Of a stretch of 64,000 bases of DNA, positions 52,388 to 60,267 are shown piece by piece. The stretch is taken from NCBI GenBank assembly GCA_030690315.1, contig JAUYGY010000028.1:1-64000 (forward strand), in the 5' to 3' direction. The translations under genes and the position numbers were made by a program. Position 1 is the first letter of the stretch. The number at the start of each line of letters is the position of its first letter. Origin of the DNA: Aequorivita sp. Lineage in GTDB: Bacteria > Bacteroidota > Bacteroidia > Flavobacteriales > Flavobacteriaceae. Below the pieces are notes generated by a model. It was not told the origin of the DNA. It did no database searches and saw only the letters and a program-made list of their open reading frames with translations.

Positions 52388-54222
52388 TGAAGCATATTTT
52401 AAACGGATTTTTTTTAACGGCTGTTATCTTTTCAGCTTTTGCGCAAAATAATAACAGCTATTGGCAACAGAAAGTTGATTATAAAATGAACGTTGAAATG
52501 GACGTGAAAACCTTTCAATATAAAGGAACGCAGGAATTGAAATACACAAACAATTCTCCCGACACCTTAAACAAGGTTTTCTATCATCTTCATTTCAACG
52601 CCTTTCAACCCGGTAGTGAAATGGACGTGCGATCACGAACCATTGCTGATCCCGATAGTCGGGTGGGCGATCGTATTTCAAAACTTTCCCCTTCGGAAAT
52701 TGGATACATTAAACCAACTTTATTTACGCAAGATGGTGCCGCCGCAAACTATACTATAAAAGGGACCGTGATGAAAGTAATGCTGAACAAGCCCATTTTT
52801 CCCGGACAAAGCACCGTTTTTAATATGAATTGGGATGCACAAGTACCGGCACAGATTCGTCGTTCTGGCCGAAATAGTGCAGATGGCGTTGCGTTAACAA
52901 TGACGCAATGGTATCCAAAACTTGCTGAGTACGATTTTGAAGGCTGGCACGCCGATCCTTATATTGCCCGTGAGTTTTATGGCGTTTGGGGCGATTTTGA
53001 TGTTACAATAACTATTGACGAAAATTACACAATTGGCGGTACTGGTTATCTTCAAAACCCTGCAGAAATTGGCCATGGCTACACAGTACCCGGACAAAAA
53101 TGGATGAAGCCTGTAAATGGTAAATACACTTGGCACTTTTTGGCACCAGATGTTCACGATTTTGCATGGGCGGCAGATGATGATTATGTTCACGATACTT
53201 ACCCTGGACCAAACGGCGTAAAACTTCATTTCTTTTATAAAAACAATCCCGAGATTGTTGAAAACTGGAAAAATCTTCAACCTAAAACAGCTGCGCTGAT
53301 GGAGTTTTTCAATGAACAAATTGGCCCATATCCCTATGAGCAATATTCAGTAATACAAGGTGGCGACGGGGGAATGGAATATGCAATGAGCACGATGATT
53401 ACCGGCGAACGTGAATTTGGAAGCCTTGTTGGTGTAACCGCACATGAGCTTGCACATTCCTGGTTTCAGTTTGTTTTGGCAACCAACGAAGCCAAACACG
53501 AATGGATGGATGAAGGGTTTGCCTCTTATATTTCAGACGAAGCGATGAATGTTGTTATGCAAGAAAATAAATCAAATCCACATGCTGGTTCTTATAGAAG
53601 TTATTTATTTATGGCTACAAGCGGAGCGGAGCAACCACTTACCACACACGCAGACAGATACGCAAGCAACCGATCTTATGGAATAAATGCTTACAGTAAA
53701 GGTTCTGTATTTTTAACGCAACTGGGATACGTTATCGGTCCAGAAAATCTTTCAAAAACCTTGAAACGATACTATTCCGATTTTAAATTCAAACATCCCA
53801 CTCCAAACGATTTTATCCGTACCGCGGAAAAGGTTTCCGGGTTTGAACTGGATTGGTATTTAATGGATTGGACCCAGACCACAAACACCATAGATTACGG
53901 AATAAAAACCGTGGAAAATAAAGGAGAAAACACACAGATAACTTTGGAAAGAATCGGCTTAATGCCAATGCCGATAGACCTTTACGTTACTTATGAAGAC
54001 GGGTCGCAAGAATTGTTTTACATACCTTTGCGAATGATGTGGGGCGAAAAACCAAACCCATTTACAGAATTGAAACGAACCGTTTTGGAAGATTGGGCGT
54101 GGGCATACCCAACCTATACTTTTGAAATAAAAAACGGTAAAAAAGTAAAAAATATAATGATAGACGCCACCCAACGAATGGCCGACGTCAATCTCGAAAA
54201 CAATACCTACGGTTTAAAATAA
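52387..54222 (+). CDS. M1 family metallopeptidase
   Basis: 611 residues with a signal peptide ('FFLTAVIFSAFAQNNN'). The zinc motif is 'TAHELAHSWFQ' near 352-362, with the third ligand in 'HEWMDEGFASY'; the exopeptidase-type motif reads 'QGGDGGMEYAMST', a GAMEN variant. A periplasmic or outer-membrane aminopeptidase probably working with the S8 peptidase. A terminator follows. Confidence 0.93.
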   Translation: MKHILNGFFLTAVIFSAFAQNNNSYWQQKVDYKMNVEMDVKTFQYKGTQELKYTNNSPDTLNKVFYHLHFNAFQPGSEMDVRSRTIADPDSRVGDRISKLSPSEIGYIKPTLFTQDGAAANYTIKGTVMKVMLNKPIFPGQSTVFNMNWDAQVPAQIRRSGRNSADGVALTMTQWYPKLAEYDFEGWHADPYIAREFYGVWGDFDVTITIDENYTIGGTGYLQNPAEIGHGYTVPGQKWMKPVNGKYTWHFLAPDVHDFAWAADDDYVHDTYPGPNGVKLHFFYKNNPEIVENWKNLQPKTAALMEFFNEQIGPYPYEQYSVIQGGDGGMEYAMSTMITGEREFGSLVGVTAHELAHSWFQFVLATNEAKHEWMDEGFASYISDEAMNVVMQENKSNPHAGSYRSYLFMATSGAEQPLTTHADRYASNRSYGINAYSKGSVFLTQLGYVIGPENLSKTLKRYYSDFKFKHPTPNDFIRTAEKVSGFELDWYLMDWTQTTNTIDYGIKTVENKGENTQITLERIGLMPMPIDLYVTYEDGSQELFYIPLRMMWGEKPNPFTELKRTVLEDWAWAYPTYTFEIKNGKKVKNIMIDATQRMADVNLENNTYGLK

Positions 54223-54244
54223 TCTTTACATTCCTTTTGTAAAC

Positions 54245-54282
54245 AGGCCTCGCAGAAACTAATTTCTGTGGGGTCTTTTTAT
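54245..54282 (+). terminator. Terminator after the M1 peptidase gene
   Basis: AGGCCTCGCAGAAA (54245-54258) pairs with TTTCTGTGGGGTCT (54263-54276) if G-U pairs are allowed, followed by a T run. Confidence 0.75.
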
Positions 54283-54293
54283 ATATTTACAAT

Positions 54294-54671
54294 GTGAACC
54301 AAAACTTCCCAAAAACAGAAAAATTAAAAAGCACAAAAACAATAGAACATTTGTTTTTGGAAGGAAAGACACATTCCAAATTTCCCATTAAAATTTTCTT
54401 TCTTCCGAAGGAAAATATAGAAGCAAATCTTGCCGCGTTCGCTGTGCCTAAACGGAATTTTAAATCGGCCGTAGATAGAAACCGCGTCAAAAGACAACTT
54501 CGGGAAACATACAGGCTTAACAAACAATTGCTTGACGAGATTAACGGCAAGAAATTTGTGATGCTCTTTCTCTATTTAGGAAAAGTGAAACCGCAGTACG
54601 CCGAGCTGGAAAAGGCAATGGTAAAACTGCTTAAAAAATTACAAGATGAAATGAGCCAAAACATAGGTTGA
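54294..54671 (+). CDS. rnpA: Ribonuclease P protein component
   Basis: 125 residues from a GTG start; no suitable ATG is present. The RNase P motif 'FAVPKRNFKSAVDRNRVKRQLRETYRL' (seen as AVPKRNFKSAVDRNRVKRQL) is diagnostic. It supports RNA processing of tRNA 5' ends. It is not next to rpmH, unlike in many bacteria. It may share a transcript with the DUF4349 lipoprotein and S41 peptidase. Confidence 0.93.
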   Translation: MNQNFPKTEKLKSTKTIEHLFLEGKTHSKFPIKIFFLPKENIEANLAAFAVPKRNFKSAVDRNRVKRQLRETYRLNKQLLDEINGKKFVMLFLYLGKVKPQYAELEKAMVKLLKKLQDEMSQNIG

Positions 54672-54734
54672 ATTTTCAAGTAAATCTTTCAAAGGCGAAT
54701 TCCATCTTCATTTAAAAAACAAATATTACTAAAG

Positions 54735-55559
54735 ATGAAAATAATTAGCACTATAATTTTATCCTTTTTTTTAGCCTGTTCCAACGGCGGTAGCAATAAA
54801 GATTACGCTGAAGATTCTTCAATGGCGGGAATGGAAATGGCTGCTGAAAATGAAGCTGTCCAACAACGTGCCACATCTTCCCCAGAACAAGAGGAACAAA
54901 AAATAATAAAAACCGCCCGTTTGGCTTTTGAAACCCAAGATGTGGAAGCAACCCATAAAAAAATCCTTCAGCTTGCTTCACAATACAAAGGTTTGGTGCA
55001 GAGCGACAATAGTGGAAAAGACTACAATCGCATTTATAAAAATTTAATCGTTCGGGTGCCCACTGAAAATTTTCAGTCTTTCGTTGACGGTATTTCTGAA
55101 GGTGTGGCTTATTTTGATCATAAAGATATTTCGCGACAAGACGTTTCAGAGGAATTTATAGATCTGGAAGCGCGGTTAAAAGCAAAGCGAATACTTGAGG
55201 AACGTTATCTTGAATTGCTGGAAAAAGCAAACAACGTAAAGGAAATGCTTGAAATTGAACGGGAACTTTCAACCATTCGAGAGGAAATTGAAGCAAAACA
55301 AGGGCGTTTGCAGTACCTTCAAAATCAAGTTTCAATGAGCACCGTAAACGTTGAATTTTATAAAACCACTGCCGAAACCGGCATTACACAATCCTACGGC
55401 CAAAAAATGAAGAATGCTTTGCAAGGCGGCTGGAACGGAATTTCCGTGTTTTTCTTGGGTATTTTATACCTTTGGCCTTTATTCTTCGTTGCAATAATAG
55501 TAGTTATCATTCTTCGTATATTTCTGAAGAACAGAAAAATAAAAAATTCCAAAAGCTAA
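54735..55559 (+). CDS. DUF4349 domain lipoprotein
   Basis: 274 residues with a lipobox ('ILSFFLACSNGG'), a DUF4349 domain (~60-220) with 'IKTARLAFETQDVEATHKKI' and a coiled coil ('LEIERELSTIREEIEAKQGR'), then a C-terminal membrane helix ('VFFLGILYLWPLFFVAIIVV') and basic tail. It may span the envelope. Function unknown. Confidence 0.85.
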   Translation: MKIISTIILSFFLACSNGGSNKDYAEDSSMAGMEMAAENEAVQQRATSSPEQEEQKIIKTARLAFETQDVEATHKKILQLASQYKGLVQSDNSGKDYNRIYKNLIVRVPTENFQSFVDGISEGVAYFDHKDISRQDVSEEFIDLEARLKAKRILEERYLELLEKANNVKEMLEIERELSTIREEIEAKQGRLQYLQNQVSMSTVNVEFYKTTAETGITQSYGQKMKNALQGGWNGISVFFLGILYLWPLFFVAIIVVIILRIFLKNRKIKNSKS

Positions 55560-55572
55560 AATCCCAAATTCC
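55544..55572. repeat. Degenerate heptad repeat
   Basis: AAATTCC, AAAAGCT, AAAATCC, C, AAATTCC at the end of the DUF4349 gene and the following gap; related to the AAATTCC arrays elsewhere. Confidence 0.55.
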
Positions 55573-55609
55573 AAAAAATGGAGTTTACCATAAAATAAAC
55601 TTTCAGAAA

Positions 55610-57232
55610 ATGAAAAAAAGAATCTTAGTTCCCATAATCGCTATAGGTATACTTTTTACCACGGTAAGTTTCAAAAGCGACTTTTTTGAAATTGCGAAAC
55701 AAATTGAAATATTCACCACACTTTTCAAGGAATTGAATATGAATTATGTGGACGAAGTAACGCCAGCAACCCTTATGGACAAAGCCATTAAAGGCATGTT
55801 GGAAGATTTGGATCCCTACACCGTTTACTGGAACGAACAACAGGTTGAAGATGCAAAAATCAACAATTCCGGTATTTACACTGGCATTGGCGCTTCGGCC
55901 CAAAGCAAAAAAGATAAAATTATTATCGTTGAACCATACCAAGGTTATCCGGCGGACAAAGCAGGATTGAAAGCAGGGGATGAAATAATAAAAATTGGCA
56001 ATGTTACAATCGCCGATTTGGAAGATGATGCGGGCGAATTATTGAAAGGTGCGCCGGGCTCAAAAGTGGAAGTAACCTATAAAAGGCAGGGGAAAACCGC
56101 AACAACAACCATCACACGTGATGCCGTGGAAATTAAGGCGGTTCCATTTTATAAATTGATAAATAATGAAATTGGATATATTGTTTTGAGCCAATTTAAC
56201 GGAAGAACAACCCTTGAAACGAAAGCTGCTTTGGTCGATTTGAAATCGCAGGGAGCAAAGAAAATCATTTTGGATTTACGCGGAAATCCCGGCGGGCTTT
56301 TAAATGAAGCCATAAACGTTGTAAATCTTTTTGTTGATAAAGGCGAAGTAATCACGACCACAAAATCGGTAATTGAAAAGTACAATCAAACCTATAAAAC
56401 CAAAAGCGAACCCGTTGATACTGAAATTCCGTTGGTAGTTTTGGTAAACGGAAGAAGCGCTTCCGCCAGTGAAATTGTTTCCGGCGGCTTGCAGGATTTA
56501 GATCGTGCAGTTATTGTTGGAGCGAGAAGTTTCGGAAAAGGATTGGTACAGCGACCAAAAAAGTTGACATACGGCACACAACTGAAAGTTACAATTTCAC
56601 GCTATTACACTCCCAGTGGCCGTTGCATCCAAGCTTTGGATTACTGGCACCGTGACGAAAATGGCGATCCAATTCGGAAGGATGCCAAAGAATACAATGA
56701 ATATAAAACCAAAGGCGGAAGATCAGTTTATGACGGCGGCGGAATTCTTCCCGACGTGCAATTGGAATCTGGTGTTTACAGCCCTATTACAACTGCTTTG
56801 CTAAAAGACAATGCCATTTTCGACTACGCAACAAAATACTATTACAGCCACCAAATGACGGATTGGAAAAATTTCAAATTCACCCAAAACGATTTTCAGG
56901 ATTTTCTGAAGTTTTTAAAAGACAACAATTTTGAATACGAAACCGAGACGGAAAAAAAGTTTGCCGAAGCGTTAAAAATTTCTGAAGCTGATGATATGAA
57001 TAAGGACATTTCAAACGGCTACAATCAACTTATGGCGGCTATTGACACTGCCAAAGACAAAGCCATCGTCAATAAAAAAGTGGAAATAGAATCGTTGTTG
57101 ATGGACGAAATTTTGAAGCGTTATTTTTATCGCGAAGGGTTGTACAATTATCAAATTGAGCACAATCCGGAGATTTTGGAGGCTGTTGCTGTTTTGAATG
57201 ATGAGGGACGTTACAGGAAAATATTGAAATAA
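55610..57232 (+). CDS. S41 family C-terminal processing peptidase
   Basis: 540 residues from the ATG at 55610; an earlier in-frame start inside the previous gene is less likely. An N-terminal membrane/signal segment ('ILVPIIAIGILFTTVSF'), a PDZ domain (~85-165, 'GIGASAQSKKDKIIIVEPYQ'), and the S41 Ser/Lys dyad in 'RSASASEIVSGG' and 'GARSFGKGLVQ'. It is a Tsp/CTP-like protease of the periplasm, with a long C-terminal helical domain. Confidence 0.92.
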   Translation: MKKRILVPIIAIGILFTTVSFKSDFFEIAKQIEIFTTLFKELNMNYVDEVTPATLMDKAIKGMLEDLDPYTVYWNEQQVEDAKINNSGIYTGIGASAQSKKDKIIIVEPYQGYPADKAGLKAGDEIIKIGNVTIADLEDDAGELLKGAPGSKVEVTYKRQGKTATTTITRDAVEIKAVPFYKLINNEIGYIVLSQFNGRTTLETKAALVDLKSQGAKKIILDLRGNPGGLLNEAINVVNLFVDKGEVITTTKSVIEKYNQTYKTKSEPVDTEIPLVVLVNGRSASASEIVSGGLQDLDRAVIVGARSFGKGLVQRPKKLTYGTQLKVTISRYYTPSGRCIQALDYWHRDENGDPIRKDAKEYNEYKTKGGRSVYDGGGILPDVQLESGVYSPITTALLKDNAIFDYATKYYYSHQMTDWKNFKFTQNDFQDFLKFLKDNNFEYETETEKKFAEALKISEADDMNKDISNGYNQLMAAIDTAKDKAIVNKKVEIESLLMDEILKRYFYREGLYNYQIEHNPEILEAVAVLNDEGRYRKILK

Positions 57233-57339
57233 TATTTATAATTAAAAGAAATTCATTTTAAAAATTAATTAACACCGACTCTTTTAACTTAACATAAAGT
57301 TAACTGCCTGTTTATCAATGCTATTGTATCTTAGCAATT

Positions 57340-57711
57340 ATGTTAAAACTAGATAGAGACGAAAACAAGGAGATTCTAAAGGAATCTGTGGCCTATTTAG
57401 AGAACCGGGGTTTTGAACACATTCAGGCCGATGTGGAAGGTTATGAAACTCCAAAATCCTATCACAAAAAAGATAGCGATGTTGTAATTACTCCAGATAT
57501 TGTAGCGGATCGCGCGGGAATAAAACATTATTTTGAAATCAGTTTAAAATCTGAAAAATCGCGATTGCTAAAATCTAAATGGCAGTTTTTAGATACCTTG
57601 ACGCGTATGCGAAATCAGCGTTTCAAAATAATAACACGTAAAGGTCATTATAAGTTTACCGAAGAAATGTTGAAAGATCTTAATTTGGAAAAAAACCTCA
57701 TTAAGCTCTAA
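57340..57711 (+). CDS. Conserved hypothetical protein, nuclease-like fold possible
   Basis: 123 residues, soluble. The middle segment 'SDVVITPDIVADRAGIKHYF' followed by 'EISLKSEKSR' resembles a PD-(D/E)XK-type core, but the spacing and Lys are not diagnostic. Not recognised otherwise. It overlaps the convergent GNAT gene by 11 bp. Confidence 0.65.
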   Translation: MLKLDRDENKEILKESVAYLENRGFEHIQADVEGYETPKSYHKKDSDVVITPDIVADRAGIKHYFEISLKSEKSRLLKSKWQFLDTLTRMRNQRFKIITRKGHYKFTEEMLKDLNLEKNLIKL

Positions 57712-58141
57712 GCATCGCAATGTGCGGAATGCCATCTTCCAAATACCGATCGCCAAAGGCTTTGAAACCGTGGCTTTCATAGAAAATAACTAAATAGGTT
57801 TGAGCCGATATCTTTATTTTATCGGCTTTATACTTTGTTTTTATCGCGTTTATTGAAGCTTTTGTAATTTGGTGGCCGTAACCAAGTTTTCGGTAGTTAT
57901 CGCGCACCAAAACTCTTCCTATGGACGCTTCGTCAAAATAATCACCTGCTTTAAAACAGCGTGTATATGCAACAAGTTTTCCATCTTCCCGGCCCAAAAC
58001 ATGTAGCGCACGTTCATCTTTTCCGTCAACATCTTGATAGACGCAATCTTGCTCCACTACAAAAACTTCACTTCGCAATTGCAACAGCTCATAAAGTTCC
58101 TTCGTATTCAATTCCTCAAAATTCTTTACTTCAATTTCCAT
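57701..58141 (-). CDS. GNAT family N-acetyltransferase (ElaA-like)
   Basis: 146 residues. 'LYELLQLRSEVFVVEQDCVY' followed by 'ASIGRVLVRDNYRKLGYGHQI' is the ElaA-type acetyl-CoA-binding pattern. The substrate is unknown. It is the last gene of the rpiB-CDF-GNAT operon. Confidence 0.9.
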   Translation of the reverse strand: MEIEVKNFEELNTKELYELLQLRSEVFVVEQDCVYQDVDGKDERALHVLGREDGKLVAYTRCFKAGDYFDEASIGRVLVRDNYRKLGYGHQITKASINAIKTKYKADKIKISAQTYLVIFYESHGFKAFGDRYLEDGIPHIAMLRA

Positions 58142-58157
58142 AATTCTTTAAATAAAA

Positions 58158-59075
58158 TCAATCCTGCACAATAATATCCTTGGGGTCGTCCTTTTGATGT
58201 TCGGGCTGAATGGTTACGTGGTTTATTCCAAAGTCGTGAAAAAGCATTTCTTCAACCTTTGTGAGTACTGAATCAAATTGGGTGAGCGTAACGTCTTCAT
58301 AAAAATCTATATGCGCCTCCAAATGTGTTTCCTGCTCATTGAGTTGCCAAATGTGCATGTGGTGTACATTTTTGATCTCTGGAATTTTACAAATTGCTTC
58401 GTTAATTACTTCCAAACTTAAATCATCCGGAGTAAAAAGCATCAAAACTTTATAAGAGCTTTTCAACAAAGAATAGCCCATAACAATCAAATAAAGGGCA
58501 ATAAGTAAAGTTAAAAGGCTGTCCACCCAAAACCATTCAAAATATTTCATCAGTAAACCACCAATCAAAACAGCAACCGAAGCTGCCATATCAGTAAACA
58601 AATGTAAATAGGCAGAGCGCATATTCATATTGCTTTTTGATTCTTTATAAAGAAGAAGTACACTAAATCCGTTTACTGCAATTCCCAAAACCGCCAACCA
58701 AATAACCAACCCACTTTCTATGGCCTGTTGATTTGAAAATCTAAGAATTGCTTCGTAAATAAGATAAATAGCAACAATAATTAAAGTGGCCGAATTAACA
58801 AAAGCAGCGATTATTTCCGCGCGTTTATATCCAAATGTCTTTTCCACCGAGGCGTCCTTTTTTGAATATCTATCTGCAACATAGCTCACGCTTAAGGAAA
58901 GTACATCGCTGAAATTATGCAGCGCGTCTGAAAGCAGTGACAAACTTCCTGAAATTAATCCGCCAATTACTTGTGCAACCGTGATAACAATATTTAAAAG
59001 AATGGAGAGCAAAAGCTTTCTACCTTTCAAATCTGGATGTGAATGGGTGTGGGAATGTGCGTGGTTATGGGACAT
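58158..59075 (-). CDS. Cation diffusion facilitator family transporter
   Basis: 305 residues with an N-terminal His-rich motif (HNHAHSHTHSHPD), six helices and the zinc site 'LSDALHNFSDVLSLSVS' with a second 'HLFTDMAASVAV'. The C-terminal cytoplasmic domain is normal. It probably exports zinc or another divalent metal with proton antiport. It starts 9 bp after rpiB. Confidence 0.93.
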   Translation of the reverse strand: MSHNHAHSHTHSHPDLKGRKLLLSILLNIVITVAQVIGGLISGSLSLLSDALHNFSDVLSLSVSYVADRYSKKDASVEKTFGYKRAEIIAAFVNSATLIIVAIYLIYEAILRFSNQQAIESGLVIWLAVLGIAVNGFSVLLLYKESKSNMNMRSAYLHLFTDMAASVAVLIGGLLMKYFEWFWVDSLLTLLIALYLIVMGYSLLKSSYKVLMLFTPDDLSLEVINEAICKIPEIKNVHHMHIWQLNEQETHLEAHIDFYEDVTLTQFDSVLTKVEEMLFHDFGINHVTIQPEHQKDDPKDIIVQD

Positions 59076-59084
59076 TTTTGGGTT

Positions 59085-59516
59085 TTAGGAACACGCTATT
59101 TTTTCAACGCGGTTTTGGTGGCGACCTCCTTCAAAATCGGTATTTAGAAAAGTCTTCACCATTTCAACAGCTTGTGGTTTGCTGGTGAAACGCGCCGGAA
59201 TGCTCAAAATATTTGCATCGTTATGTTGGCGGGCAAGGGATGTAATTTCATTGGTCCAGCAAAGTGCAGAGCGCACTTTTTGATGTTTGTTGGCGGTCAT
59301 ATTCGCTCCATTTCCGCTGCCGCAGATTATGATTCCAAAATCTACTCTTCCGTTTTCAACATCTTCAGCAACTGGATGTACAAAATCTGGATAATCTACA
59401 CTTGCTTCCGAATCGGTTCCGTGGTTAATAATTGTGTGGCCTTCTTTTTCTAAAAATGAAATTATTTCAAATTTATACTCTGTGCCCGCATGGTCGTTAC
59501 CTATTGAAATTTTCAT
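59085..59516 (-). CDS. rpiB: Ribose 5-phosphate isomerase B
   Basis: 143 residues from the ATG at 59516 with an AAAAGG ribosome-binding site; a TTG six codons earlier lies beside the promoter. The catalytic motif is 'SIGNDHAGTEYKFEI' plus 'GIIICGSGNGANMTANK' with the conserved Cys. Interconverts ribose-5-P and ribulose-5-P. First gene of the operon. Confidence 0.95.
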   Translation of the reverse strand: MKISIGNDHAGTEYKFEIISFLEKEGHTIINHGTDSEASVDYPDFVHPVAEDVENGRVDFGIIICGSGNGANMTANKHQKVRSALCWTNEITSLARQHNDANILSIPARFTSKPQAVEMVKTFLNTDFEGGRHQNRVEKIACS

Positions 59517-59531
59517 ACCTTTTATTTTTTT

Positions 59532-59539
59532 CAAAGATA
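59532..59539 (-). promoter_or_regulatory. -7 promoter element of the rpiB operon
   Basis: TATCTTTG on the minus strand, 15 bases upstream of the ATG at 59516. Confidence 0.55.
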
Positions 59540-60267
59540 AAACATCAACTTTTTATTTAAGGGGAAATGGATTATTAATTATCCCAGTATTTGTGCTCAA
59601 TACTAATTGAAAATCAATTGATAACGATTTCTTAACGAACACATCATTATTTAGTTAACAACATTGTTGATATTTGTTCACGGAATTACGACAAGTAAAA
59701 TTGCGAGTGTAAAGATTATTTACAATAGGATTTAAATTTGGAAAAAACCAAAAATTTAAGTCTCTTTTTACTTGTTAGTTGTAACCAAAAATTTTCCTCT
59801 TTCAAACAATATCTCGCTAAAAACTTACAAGTTTTAAGTTGTGAAAACACGTTGTTCACAGTTGTTCATTAATATTCCTATTTCATTATTTTCAAGGAGT
59901 TTAAATCTTAAATATATGTTAACAACCTTTTATTAAAAGGCGATAAGTTAATTTCAAAACAAATCTTCAAAAACTTATTGTACATATTAACACCCCATCA
60001 TCACCACCATTTTTTATTTAAATAATTTTAAAAAAAGAAATGATGTATAATTATATGTTGATAACAATAAAAATTGGAAATAGTATTTTTTGAAATGGAA
60101 GTCAACGTATAAAAATTTTAAGGTGAAGAAGAATTTTTATTGATTCTGGTTGACTTTGTTCAATATTTCAATTGTTACGTTAAGCTTCTCTATGGTACTA
60201 AATGTTTGCTAATGTAATCACGTCATTCTTTGAGAAGTAGTACCTTTACCAAATTACAAAATCAACT
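59540..60267. other. Long AT-rich noncoding region, candidate replication origin
   Basis: About 730 bp without a credible gene between divergent rpiB and rnr. It holds repeated words: TTGTTCACG (59674), TTGTTCACA (59852), TTGTTCATT (59862), TTGTTCAAT (60156), TGTTAACAA (59917) and TTATCAACA on the minus strand (60056-60064), the last one mismatch from the DnaA box TTATCCACA. A/T-rich runs near 60010-60040 could unwind. No dnaA, parA/B or gidA gene is visible, so the origin call is only a hypothesis; complex regulation of rnr is the alternative. Confidence 0.35.
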
